Source: Dyella nitratireducens
GTDB taxonomy: Bacteria > Pseudomonadota > Gammaproteobacteria > Xanthomonadales > Rhodanobacteraceae
Direction: 5' to 3'
NCBI RefSeq assembly: GCF_014642835.1
Contig: NZ_BMJA01000001.1
Coordinates: 1,721,267 to 1,785,266 of the forward strand
Length of the DNA stretch: 64,000 bases
A program made the position numbers and the translations under genes. Positions 8,563 to 16,258 of this stretch are shown one piece after another. Position 1 is the stretch's first letter, and each line of letters starts with the position of its first letter. The notes under the pieces were generated by a model. The model was given only the letters and a program-made list of their open reading frames with translations. It was not told the DNA's origin and did no database searches.

Positions 8563-9873
8563 ATGAGTCTGATCCGCAGCCAGCATCTGGCCGCCCTGAT
8601 CCAAGCCGCACTGGCCGGTAACGAGGCCGACGTTGCGCGGTTGAGCCGCAAGCATCCCGGCGTGGCTGCGTTGCTCGCGCCGGTGTTTGCGCGGCTGGCG
8701 CCACGTGCACCGGCGGCGGTGGCCTTGCAGTCGCTGGAACAACAAAGCCTGGTGCTGACGCATTCGCAGACCTTGCATCGCGAGCAAGCAGGCCTGGAAC
8801 AATCGATCGGCGAAACCCGCGACAGCGTCGGACAGTTGACGGAGGGTAGCGCCGGCATGGCGGCGACCCTGCAGCAAGCGCAAGGCGGTGTCGAACAGGC
8901 CGCCAAGGCCGGCGAACAAAGCTCGGCCAACGTGAGCGAACTCAACGGCCAGTTGCGGCTGTTGCGCAGCGCGCTGTCGGCCATGAACCAGAGCCAGAGC
9001 CTGCTGACCGAACAAGTGGCGCAAATTCGCGCGCTCACCACCAGCGTGCAGGACATCGCCCATCAAACCAACCTGGTTGCCTTGAACGCCGCGATCGAAG
9101 CGGCGCGCGCCGGCGATGCCGGCCGCGGCTTTGCCGTGGTGGCCGATGAAGTCAAGCAACTGGCCGAGAAAACCACCGCCGCGACGGCGGAGATCGAAAC
9201 CGTCACCAGTTCGATCGGCGAGTTCTCGCTACAGATGAACGGCAACGTGCAACAGAGCCTGCAGCGGTTGGAACGCGCGCAGACCGGCGTCACCGCGACG
9301 GAACGCACGCTGCAGCAAGGCAGCGAAACGCTGCAGGGCGCGGGCGATCGCCTGCGTTCGCTGCGCGACAGCCAGGATGGTTTGCAGGTGCGCGCCACCA
9401 CGTTGAAAGCCACGCTGGGCGCCTTGCAGCGCCGTGCGTATGAGTCGCGCCGTCACGGCGAAGCGCTCGGCCGTGCGGCAGCACTTGCCCATCGCCTGTG
9501 CCTGAGCTGGCTGGAAGGCGAAAGCGGCAACGACACCGCCAGCCTCAGCCTCACCGTGCGCGAGTCGGTGATCGGTTTGCGCCAGAGCATGGAACTGGCG
9601 CTGCAGGAACCCACCTCGCTCGATCGGCGCTGGTTCGATACCGACGTGTTGAAGCGCAGTCTCGACCGGCTTACCGCGCGGCATGGCAGTGATTCCTCAC
9701 GCACCAGCCTGCACGCATCGGCGGTGCGCTTGCGTGAGCATGGCGAAGCGTTTCTGGAATTGCTCGGCAATGGGCAGTTCGAGCAGGCGGCTCAAATGTC
9801 CGAGAAGCTGGAGAGTGAGCGCGAGGCGATCAACAGCCAGCTGGCGACGATCCTGGCTGGCGAGGGGGCATGA
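8563..9873 (+). CDS. Soluble methyl-accepting chemotaxis protein
   Basis: 436 residues from ATG at 8563; the longer frame starting at 8434 reads through the REP hairpin and the promoter and is rejected. Residues ~162-205 contain the invariant MCP signalling tip ([20 protein letters not shown] then [16 protein letters not shown]). I see no transmembrane segment, so it should act in the cytoplasm. The region before the tip is a long Gln/Ala-rich coiled coil; the part after ~residue 300 ([16 protein letters not shown] onward) is helical with no domain I can name. Its stop overlaps the likely flgA start (ATGA), an unusual chemoreceptor-flgA linkage. Confidence 0.9.
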   Translation: MSLIRSQHLAALIQAALAGNEADVARLSRKHPGVAALLAPVFARLAPRAPAAVALQSLEQQSLVLTHSQTLHREQAGLEQSIGETRDSVGQLTEGSAGMAATLQQAQGGVEQAAKAGEQSSANVSELNGQLRLLRSALSAMNQSQSLLTEQVAQIRALTTSVQDIAHQTNLVALNAAIEAARAGDAGRGFAVVADEVKQLAEKTTAATAEIETVTSSIGEFSLQMNGNVQQSLQRLERAQTGVTATERTLQQGSETLQGAGDRLRSLRDSQDGLQVRATTLKATLGALQRRAYESRRHGEALGRAAALAHRLCLSWLEGESGNDTASLSLTVRESVIGLRQSMELALQEPTSLDRRWFDTDVLKRSLDRLTARHGSDSSRTSLHASAVRLREHGEAFLELLGNGQFEQAAQMSEKLESEREAINSQLATILAGEGA

Positions 9874-10655
9874 GGTTTCCACGCGCACCGATGCGTCATG
9901 TAGGTTGGGGTGCAAACCCCAACGTCGCCATGCGTGTGCGGGGCGCCACGTTGGGGTTTGCACCCCAACCTACTTGGGCTTTCGCGGCAGTGTTGCTGCT
10001 GGCACTCGCCAACCTCGCCCACGCCGACACCACCGCCACCGACCTGCGCGCTGCCGCCGAACAAGCTGTCCGCACGCAATTTGGCACCACCGGCAGCCGC
10101 GTGGTCATCGTGCCCACGCGACTCAACCCGCGTTTGCATCTCGCAGCCTGTGCGCATGCCCTGCAGACCCGCATTCCGGTACGCCAAGGTATCCCCTCGC
10201 GCGTCGCCGTGGCGGTGAGCTGCGCCGGCACGCCGGGCTGGACCATCCAGGTGCCGGTACAAATGCAAGTATTCCGCAACGTACTGGTCACCAGTCACCC
10301 GATGGCGCGCGGAGACATCCCCGCCCCCGGCGACGTGCACACCGAAGAACGCGACGTGGCGCGGCTGGGCTATGGCTATATCGAAAGCCTCGATCAGATC
10401 CTCGGCCATTCACTGGGCCGGCCGCTGATTGCCGGTGTGGTGCTGGAACCAGGCGACTTCAACGGCCGGGAGACCGTGCACTCGGGTGAAGAGGTGGAAC
10501 TGGTGGCCCAGCTCGGCGGCATTGAAGTGCGCACCCATGGCATGGCGCTGGACGCTGGGGACACCGGCGCCCGCCTGAGGGTCCGAAATGACAATTCTGG
10601 CCGAATTATCAACGGTGTAGTGATCGGGGAAGGCCAGGTCCAGGCCCTCCCTTGA
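9870..10655 (+). CDS. flgA: FlgA, P-ring assembly chaperone, with a REP doublet inside its leader region
   Basis: 261 residues from ATG at 9870, which overlaps the preceding stop (ATGA) and has GAGG four bases upstream. Codons 11-35 are made by a REP doublet (9900-9973), followed directly by a hydrophobic core ([15 protein letters not shown]) and probable signal peptidase cleavage after Ala52. An internal ATG at 9930, within the repeat, gives a more ordinary signal peptide ([16 protein letters not shown] then the core) but has no visible ribosome-binding site. The mature part has FlgA/SAF features: [17 protein letters not shown], then [28 protein letters not shown] (core [17 protein letters not shown]). 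Role: periplasmic chaperone for FlgI polymerisation. Which start is used is unresolved. Confidence 0.9.
   Translation: MRFPRAPMRHVGWGANPNVAMRVRGATLGFAPQPTWAFAAVLLLALANLAHADTTATDLRAAAEQAVRTQFGTTGSRVVIVPTRLNPRLHLAACAHALQTRIPVRQGIPSRVAVAVSCAGTPGWTIQVPVQMQVFRNVLVTSHPMARGDIPAPGDVHTEERDVARLGYGYIESLDQILGHSLGRPLIAGVVLEPGDFNGRETVHSGEEVELVAQLGGIEVRTHGMALDAGDTGARLRVRNDNSGRIINGVVIGEGQVQALP
9900..9973. repeat. REP doublet copy 2, located within the flgA reading frame
   Basis: Full doublet: GTAG at 9900 to CTAC at 9973 with both hairpins intact (loops TGCAAA and TTTGCA). Its length and phase keep the frame open through codons 11-35 of flgA; in this frame neither the left GTAG nor the right CTAC gives a stop codon. 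It is the only copy in the window that lies inside a protein-coding frame rather than at a gene end. Confidence 0.92.
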
Positions 10656-10657
10656 AA

Positions 10658-10703
10658 GGATGCTCTGACGGGTTTTGCATATGCAAAATCCGTCAGAACA
10701 TCC
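10658..10703. repeat. 46-base near-perfect palindrome downstream of flgA
   Basis: Starts two bases after the flgA stop. Bases 10658-10680 pair with 10681-10703 around a central CATATG with only one mismatch and one G-T wobble. There is no T-tract afterwards (TCCTCGAGG follows), so it is not a typical intrinsic terminator. It could be an mRNA-stabilising hairpin, a bidirectional terminator in combination with Rho, or an operator. It is unrelated in sequence to the REP family. Confidence 0.85.
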
Positions 10704-10737
10704 TCGAGGACGAACCGACATACTGCAGGCGATCGGC

Positions 10738-10763
10738 ACTTGAGGAATCGCCCTCAAGTTTTT
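10738..10763 (+). terminator. Possible intrinsic terminator upstream of flgM
   Basis: ACTTGAGG, a 6-base loop, CCTCAAGT, then TTTTC. The stem is 8 bp and the U-tract is short. The right stem and U-tract also form the -35 of the sigma-28 promoter for flgM, so this hairpin may be a real flgA terminator overlapping that promoter or a by-product of it. Confidence 0.5.
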
Positions 10764-10780
10764 CAGGAGGACGCCGATAC
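10754..10780 (+). promoter_or_regulatory. sigma-28 (FliA) promoter of flgMN
   Basis: TCAAGTTT, 11 bases, GCCGATAC: seven of eight matches in each box of TAAAGTTT-N11-GCCGATAA. The flgM ATG follows 36 bases after the -10. A FliA promoter in front of flgM gives the known feedback loop in which the anti-sigma factor is made by its own target. Confidence 0.9.
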
Positions 10781-10815
10781 TCCAAACAAGGCATATCGAG
10801 AGAACGCCAAGAACC

Positions 10816-11127
10816 ATGAATACTACGATCTCGTCCAACGGCTTACCGCAGCTTCCGCTCGCGACCACCACCGCGGATAACAGCGCCGCCCAGACCGCTG
10901 CGGCGACGCCTTCGGCCAGTTCTTCGGCCGCGCAGACCGACGACCGCGTGAACCTGACCGATTCGGCCCGTGCCCTGCAGGAAGCCAGCAGTGCCAACGC
11001 GCCGGTCGACACCCAGAAGGTGGAGCAGATCAAGCAACAGCTGGCCGCCGGCACCTACAAGGTCAATGCGAACGCCATCGCCAACAGCCTGGTTTCGCTG
11101 GAAGGCCAGATCGGCGGCAGCAAGTAA
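10816..11127 (+). CDS. flgM: FlgM, anti-sigma-28 factor
   Basis: 103 residues. The N-terminal half is low-complexity, rich in Ala/Ser/Thr and presumably disordered; the C-terminal half has the FlgM signature RVNLTDSARALQ and VDTQKVEQIKQQLAAGTYKVNANAIANSLV (core KVEQIKQQLAAGTYKVN). Role: binds FliA in the cytoplasm and is exported through the completed hook, releasing late genes. Followed by flgN after 18 bases. Confidence 0.95.
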   Translation: MNTTISSNGLPQLPLATTTADNSAAQTAAATPSASSSAAQTDDRVNLTDSARALQEASSANAPVDTQKVEQIKQQLAAGTYKVNANAIANSLVSLEGQIGGSK

Positions 11128-11145
11128 GAATAAGAAACCCATGCC

Positions 11146-11592
11146 ATGAGCCCTAACCTGCAGGCTGAACTCGGTGTCGCGCTGCGCGCCGTCCTGGACG
11201 AGATGAGTGCGACCACGGCACAACTCATCACCGTGCTGGACGAAGAACGCGAAGCGCTGAACGCCGCCGATGCCAAAGCGCTCAACCGCTCGGGCGAAGC
11301 CAAGCAGATGCTGATGCGCCGGCTCGAACAGCTCGACGTGGAACGCCTGCACCTGTGCAGCACGTCGGCCGAAGCCGCGCAGCAAGTCGAGACGCAATGG
11401 CAGGAATTGTTGAAGTCGCTGACGGTCTGTCGCGACAAGAATCAACGCAACGGCGCACTGGTAGGCCAGCGCCTGGCGCAGGTACGGCGTGCGCTGGCGG
11501 TACTTACCGGCAGCGATACACAAACCGGCACCTACGGCCAGAACGGCACGCTGCAGGACACGCATCGATCCGTACAACTCGCCCAGGCATGA
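11146..11592 (+). CDS. flgN: FlgN, flagellar export chaperone
   Basis: 148 residues, mainly alpha-helical, with the FlgN hallmarks RNGALVGQRL in the late third and a YGQNG tail motif, preceded by an amphipathic helix (EEREALNAADAKAL). Role: cytoplasmic chaperone for the hook-filament junction proteins FlgK and FlgL. The flgM-flgN order with an 18-base gap is conserved among proteobacteria. Confidence 0.9.
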   Translation: MSPNLQAELGVALRAVLDEMSATTAQLITVLDEEREALNAADAKALNRSGEAKQMLMRRLEQLDVERLHLCSTSAEAAQQVETQWQELLKSLTVCRDKNQRNGALVGQRLAQVRRALAVLTGSDTQTGTYGQNGTLQDTHRSVQLAQA

Positions 11593-11668
11593 AGCATTTT
11601 TCGGGCGTCGTGGTTCAGGCGTCCGTCTCGCAGCACTCGCTCCACCCTTACGTTCGGTAATCCATGCC

Positions 11669-12955
11669 ATGACGACGAGTACAGTTGCTTCCCCCGCCAA
11701 GCTCTCGAGCAATGACGCCACCACCCTCAGCGACATGCTGCTGCCGGTCGTGCGCAGCCCGATGCTGGATCACGAGGAAGAACTGTTCGCCTACGAACTG
11801 GTGTTCTACCGCCAGGGTGCCGGCACCGATGCCGATACCACCTTGGTAGGTGGCGTGCTTTCCGGCATCACCGATGGTGCGATCACGCGATTGGTGCGCG
11901 GCAACCGCGCCTTCATGCGCCTGCCGCGCGCCCTGCTGCTGGAACAGACCGACATCCTGGCGCATACGCCGCGCCTGGGCGTGATCGTGCATCCGATCCA
12001 TGTGCGCGACACGGCGGTACTGCAGCGCCTGCAACAGCTGGCTCTGCGCAAGTGCCCGCTGCTGCTGGACCTGGGCGATCTTGATCCCAGTTCCAGCGAG
12101 CCGCATGGCCCGCTGGAATCGCTGCTGCGTCTGACGAGTTATGTCCGCCTGGACGCCAAGACGCTCGACGCCGATACCTTGGCAAGCCGCTGCAAGCAAT
12201 TGTTCGAGCGCGGCATCGGCGTGATCGCCGGCAATGTCGATGACCACCATACGTACGCGCGCTGCAAGGAACTGCCGTTCCAAGCGATCCAGGGCCGCTA
12301 CTTGCTGGTGCCGCAGCAGATCGAAGTGCCGGTGCTCACACCCAGCCGCTTGAGCATGCTGCGCCTGATGGGCGCACTGCAGGACAACAACGCCGGCCCG
12401 GTGGAACTGGGCGAGATCATTCGCGACGACGCGGTGCTCAGCTACAAGCTGCTGGGCTGCGTGAACTCCGCCTACTTCGCGCTGCCGCGGCAGCTGAAGT
12501 CGATTCAGCAGGCGGCGATTTTTTTCGGCGTCGCGCGCCTGCGCAATTGGATCTACACCATGGCGCTGGCCAGCACCGACGACCGCCCGCCGGAACTGCT
12601 GCGCACGGCGCTGATCCGTGCCCACATGTGCGAAAAACTGGCGCAGGGCATGCCGGCCGGACAGCAGGAAATGGCGTTCATGGCCGGCTTGCTGTCACTG
12701 CTCGATACGCTGCTGTGCGCACCGATGGAATTCGTGTTGAGCCATCTGCCGCTGGCGCCTGAAATCCGCGATGCGCTGGTGGAAGACCGCGGCCCGTTCG
12801 CCCCGTTGCTCGAACAGGTCTATGCATGGGAAGCCGGTGATTTGAAAGGCGCGCACATGCAGCCGCAGAACATTCGCAAGATGGCCGGCGCGTATTACGC
12901 GGCGACGCAGTGGGCGGATCAGGTGTATTCGTTTGCGGAGCAGCGGCCGCATTGA
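11669..12955 (+). CDS. EAL-like (YuxH-type) plus HDOD domain signalling protein
   Basis: 428 residues from ATG at 11669; the longer frame from 11489 overlaps flgN out of frame and is rejected. Residues ~25-215 resemble a degenerate EAL fold of the YuxH kind (FAYELVFYRQ, LLLDLGDLD, YVRLDAKTLD) but lack the EAL motif and the DDFG metal site, so c-di-GMP hydrolysis is not expected. Residues ~220-425 are an HDOD domain (DDAVLSYKLLGCVNSAYFALPRQLKSIQQA, core LGCVNSAYF), the non-catalytic HD-like module seen in bacterial signalling. Starts 76 bases after flgN and might be transcribed with flgMN. Partner and output unknown; flagellar or motility regulation is an inference from position only. Confidence 0.85.
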   Translation: MTTSTVASPAKLSSNDATTLSDMLLPVVRSPMLDHEEELFAYELVFYRQGAGTDADTTLVGGVLSGITDGAITRLVRGNRAFMRLPRALLLEQTDILAHTPRLGVIVHPIHVRDTAVLQRLQQLALRKCPLLLDLGDLDPSSSEPHGPLESLLRLTSYVRLDAKTLDADTLASRCKQLFERGIGVIAGNVDDHHTYARCKELPFQAIQGRYLLVPQQIEVPVLTPSRLSMLRLMGALQDNNAGPVELGEIIRDDAVLSYKLLGCVNSAYFALPRQLKSIQQAAIFFGVARLRNWIYTMALASTDDRPPELLRTALIRAHMCEKLAQGMPAGQQEMAFMAGLLSLLDTLLCAPMEFVLSHLPLAPEIRDALVEDRGPFAPLLEQVYAWEAGDLKGAHMQPQNIRKMAGAYYAATQWADQVYSFAEQRPH

Positions 12956-12978
12956 CGTTCGGTCGCTGACTGCAGAAC

Positions 12979-13052
12979 GTAGGTTGGGGTGCAAACCCCA
13001 ACGTCAGGATGTATGTGTGCAGGGCGATGTTGGGGTTTGCATCCCAACCTAC
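12979..13052. repeat. REP doublet copy 3; its right end supplies the stop of the TonB-like gene
   Basis: Full doublet, GTAG to CTAC, lying between convergent genes. On the minus strand the terminal CTAC reads GTAG, and its TAG (13049-13051) is the in-frame stop of the gene starting at 13579. The opposite gene ends at 12955 on its own TGA. Confidence 0.92.
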
Positions 13053-13579
13053 ATGTTTACCGGGGACGCCGATTCACCCTTAAATCGCATCGGCAAATCC
13101 CCGCTCATCCCTTGCGGATGATCTGCCGGTACCGCAAAGCGCCAATGCCGTGCGATCTCTATGGCATTTGTATCCAGGATGTCATCGCCGCTGGATTGTG
13201 CGACCGATGCGCCAGTCACCTGCCCTTGCCCATCCACCGTCACATGCAGCACCACGTTGCCGACATCATGGTTTTCCGTGCGTGACGTCGGCAGTGACGA
13301 GGCAGGTGTTGCGATCGGCACCAGCGACACATCAGCGCTGACGGGCGCAACCGGCGTAGCGGCGACTTCATCTTGCGCAGGTATGTAGCGCGGCCGTGCA
13401 GCGATCAACGCAGGCTTGGGATGCACGTTGCGATGGTGAGCGGCATGAGCTGCATGCAAGGGCCCTGTTTCCGGCGGCGTTGCGCGCCCTGCCGTCTGGT
13501 CACTCAGCCACTGCGTACCTGCTGCGCCGATCACCAGCGCAAGCAAACTCAAGGTAGCAGTGACGCGTAGCCGGGGCAT
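13049..13579 (-). CDS. TonB-family C-terminal domain protein (energy transducer-like)
   Basis: 176 residues. One N-terminal membrane anchor (TATLSLLALVIGAAGTQWL), a Pro/Ala-rich periplasmic stretch, and from about residue 105 a TonB C-terminal domain: VVLHVTVDGQGQVTGASVAQSSGDDILDTNAIEIARHWRF (core VDGQGQVTGASVAQSSG). Such short TonB-like proteins are common in Xanthomonadales with many TonB receptors; whether this one works with ExbB/ExbD or is a structural homologue is open. Starts 6 bases after the fadI stop on the same strand. Its stop codon is provided by REP copy 3, leaving a short tail (GESASPVNM). Confidence 0.8.
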   Translation of the reverse strand: MPRLRVTATLSLLALVIGAAGTQWLSDQTAGRATPPETGPLHAAHAAHHRNVHPKPALIAARPRYIPAQDEVAATPVAPVSADVSLVPIATPASSLPTSRTENHDVGNVVLHVTVDGQGQVTGASVAQSSGDDILDTNAIEIARHWRFAVPADHPQGMSGDLPMRFKGESASPVNM

Positions 13580-13585
13580 GAAAAA

Positions 13586-14872
13586 TCACGGTCGTTCGAG
13601 AATCGCGACGACACCCATGCCGCCAGCGGTGCAAATGGAAATCAGGCCGCGGCCGGAGCCCTTCTGTTCGAGCAATTTCGCCAGCGTGGCGACGATGCGC
13701 GCACCCGTAGCGGCGAAGGGATGTCCCACTGCAAGGCTGGAGCCATTCACATTGAGCTTGGCCGCATCGATACTGCCAAACGGCGCATCCAGGCCCAGCC
13801 GGTTCTTGCAGTAATCCGCCGACTCCCATGCACGCAGCGTGCATAGCACCTGGGCGGCGAAAGCTTCATGGATTTCGTAGAAATCGAAATCCTGCAAGGT
13901 GAGGCCGTTGCGCTTGAGCAGGCGCGGCACGGCAATGGTGGGCGCCATCAGCAGCCCTTCACCATGCACGAAATCCACCGCGGCCACTTCGGCATCGCGC
14001 AAGTAAGCCTGGATCTTCAAGCCACGCCTGGCCGCCCATGCTTCGTTGGCCAGCAACACGGCGGCGGCACCGTCGGAAAGGCCGGTGGAATTGCCGGCAG
14101 TGAGGGTGCCGTGGTTCGAGGTTTTATCGAAGGCCGGTTTCAATCCGGCCAGCTTGTCCATGCTGGTGTCGGGGCGCAGGAAGCCATCGCGCTTCAGGCC
14201 ACGGAACGGAATGACCAAGTCATCGAAGAAACCCGCGTCATAGGCCACCGCCAGTTTGCGATGGCTGTCCAGCGCAAGGCGATCCTGCGCCTCACGGCCG
14301 ATGTGCCATTCGCGCGCCATTTTTTCACAGTGATCGCCCATCGACATGCCGGTACGCGGTTCGGCCACGCCGGGAAAAGCCGGTTTCAGCTCACTGAAAG
14401 AAAAACCACGTACTGCGGTTTTCAACTTGTCCAGCGGCGTCCTGGCGCGATTCACGGCCAGAAGGCGCTTGCGCAGGCGCTGGCTGTAGACGATCGGCAC
14501 GTCGCTGGTGGTGTCCGAGCCGCCCGCAATGCCGGCCTCGATCTGCCCGGTGGCGATCTTGTTGGCGATGATGATGGCGTTGTCCAGCGACGTACCGCAG
14601 GCGCGGGCGGTGGTGATGCCCGGGGTGGTCGGGGCCAGGCCGGAGCTGAGCAGGGCTTCGCGGGCCAGGTTCCACTCGGAGGAGTGCTTGATCACCGCTC
14701 CCATCGCCACTTCGCCCAGTTCCAGGCCATGCAGCCCAAAACGCTCGACCAGCGCGCCCAGCACCTTTACCGACATGCCGAAGTTGCCGACGTCCGCATA
14801 GGCAGTGTTGTTGCGACAGAACGGGATGCGCACACCGCCGATGACGCCAACGCGCTGCTGCGTGTTTTCCAT
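13586..14872 (-). CDS. fadI: Acetyl-CoA C-acyltransferase (thiolase, FadI-like)
   Basis: 428 residues from ATG at 14872; a much longer in-frame extension to 15370 overlaps the divergent gene and is rejected. Thiolase residues are all present: nucleophilic Cys92 in ARACGTSLDNAI, the His in EIHEAFAAQ, the HPFAATGAR loop, and the second Cys in CTAGGMGV. Reaction: CoA-dependent cleavage of 3-ketoacyl-CoA in beta-oxidation. Length and motifs suit FadI, the partner of FadJ, better than biosynthetic PhaA-type thiolases (~390 aa), but no FadJ gene is adjacent. Divergent from the gene at 15015. Confidence 0.88.
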   Translation of the reverse strand: MENTQQRVGVIGGVRIPFCRNNTAYADVGNFGMSVKVLGALVERFGLHGLELGEVAMGAVIKHSSEWNLAREALLSSGLAPTTPGITTARACGTSLDNAIIIANKIATGQIEAGIAGGSDTTSDVPIVYSQRLRKRLLAVNRARTPLDKLKTAVRGFSFSELKPAFPGVAEPRTGMSMGDHCEKMAREWHIGREAQDRLALDSHRKLAVAYDAGFFDDLVIPFRGLKRDGFLRPDTSMDKLAGLKPAFDKTSNHGTLTAGNSTGLSDGAAAVLLANEAWAARRGLKIQAYLRDAEVAAVDFVHGEGLLMAPTIAVPRLLKRNGLTLQDFDFYEIHEAFAAQVLCTLRAWESADYCKNRLGLDAPFGSIDAAKLNVNGSSLAVGHPFAATGARIVATLAKLLEQKGSGRGLISICTAGGMGVVAILERP

Positions 14873-15014
14873 AGCCTTGACTTGGGTCCCAATGCACCGA
14901 TTCAGCAAGGCTAACCCGCGCGGCGCCCTGGCGGAACCCCGAACGGACGCTTGATCAGCGAATGTTAGACTTGCGGGCTGTTTTAAATGACAAGGGGCGA
15001 AGGAACGGCAGCCC

Positions 15015-16193
15015 ATGCACCTCGCTGCCCAACCTTTCTCCCGAGGTATCAAGAACGTGGAATCCACCAGCTCTCTCGTCGCCCTGCCTACCGTCCTGGC
15101 CCTGGAACTGTCTCCTGGCGAACATCCTCGACGCCTGACCCTGAGCCGCGATGAAGCTGCCGAGCTGGCTGCCCTGGTGGCGGACGATCTGCACACCCTC
15201 GTACCCGACGTCGCGCAGGCGCGGCTGACCCTGGGTGGCGCCATGTTCGATGCGGTGGAACTGCTGCGCCCCGGCTTTCCGGCGTGGGTCACCCTGGACG
15301 AGCTGGCGCGCCGGGTACCTCGTGGCCAGTTGGAAAACGTGGTCGCCTTCGGCCACCACGAGGGCCGCATGCCGGCGCAGCCGCTGGAGCCGGAACTCGC
15401 TTATGCCGATGGCCCCATGCGCTTGTTGCCGCTGAGCCTGCTCGCCCCCGAGGAACTCGCCGAAGCGCTGTCCGAGCGCCTGGAAGTGGAACTGGTCGGC
15501 CGCGGCGAAGCCAGTGCGCGCACCGCGGATTGGCTGATGCGCAGCTTCGGCATCCGTTTGGAACACGCACGCTATCTCAGCCGCAACGACTTGCTTGCAC
15601 TTACTTGCGTGCAATACGAGCACGTCAATCTCGCCCCTTTGTGGCAAATGCTGGAAGCAGCCATGCTGACGCCCTACCGGCCCGAAATGGCCGTGAGCGC
15701 ACGCGGCCTCACGCTGCGCTATGCCGATGGCAAGGTGTGGATGCAATCGCCGGCGCAATGGCTCGCCGTGCAAGGCGGCGATATCACCGAGCGCAGCCAC
15801 GCTTTTGCGGGCGCGGTGTTCGAATTGCGCCAATACGCCGCGCTGCTGCAGGCACATGGTGTAACGCTGCTGCTTGAGGGCGAATCCACCGTCGATAGTC
15901 ATGGCTGGCTCGCCGAAACCCTCGCGCAGGTCGATCCCGCCTATGAAGCCCCTGCCCTGTTCGCGCATGAAGCGGCCGGCCTCGGCGTGGTAGCCGTCAC
16001 CGTCGCGCAACGCGGTTCCGGGGGGCACGCCCACGTGCTTGCGCATGGCTATCCGCTGCAATCGGCAGCGCTCGGCCCGCTGGTGACCACCCTGGCCGAC
16101 CGTTTCGGCGCAACCAGCGACTTGCATGCGCTGGGGAAGATTCAGCTCGACGAACACGGCGCGCTCGCAGCGCCTGCCGTTGCGTTGCATTGA
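15015..16193 (+). CDS. Unrecognised protein of 392 residues
   Basis: I do not recognise this family. ATG at 15015 is preceded by AAGGAA; a GTG at 15057 is an alternative. No signal peptide or membrane segment is evident. The protein is acidic-to-neutral, rich in Ala/Leu/Glu, with features such as LDELARRVPRGQLENVVAFGHHEGRMP (core VVAFGHHEGRM), a Trp/Met-bearing central part (ADGKVWMQSPAQWLAVQGGD) and a C-terminal His-containing stretch. Codon use matches its neighbours, so it appears to be a resident gene. It precedes the PAS/GGDEF/EAL gene by 65 bases on the same strand. No function is proposed. Confidence 0.75.
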   Translation: MHLAAQPFSRGIKNVESTSSLVALPTVLALELSPGEHPRRLTLSRDEAAELAALVADDLHTLVPDVAQARLTLGGAMFDAVELLRPGFPAWVTLDELARRVPRGQLENVVAFGHHEGRMPAQPLEPELAYADGPMRLLPLSLLAPEELAEALSERLEVELVGRGEASARTADWLMRSFGIRLEHARYLSRNDLLALTCVQYEHVNLAPLWQMLEAAMLTPYRPEMAVSARGLTLRYADGKVWMQSPAQWLAVQGGDITERSHAFAGAVFELRQYAALLQAHGVTLLLEGESTVDSHGWLAETLAQVDPAYEAPALFAHEAAGLGVVAVTVAQRGSGGHAHVLAHGYPLQSAALGPLVTTLADRFGATSDLHALGKIQLDEHGALAAPAVALH

Positions 16194-16258
16194 AGGCAGG
16201 TGCAAACGGCGCCCCGTCCGGCGCATGATGTGGCGACTCACGGCCGCACCGGAACCGC

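Noticed and set aside
11489-11668. Longer start of the EAL-like/HDOD protein
   Set aside because: Overlaps flgN in another frame; the part before 11669 shows no domain.
14873-15370. N-terminal extension of the thiolase
   Set aside because: It runs antisense into the divergent gene at 15015; the thiolase fold begins at MENTQQ.
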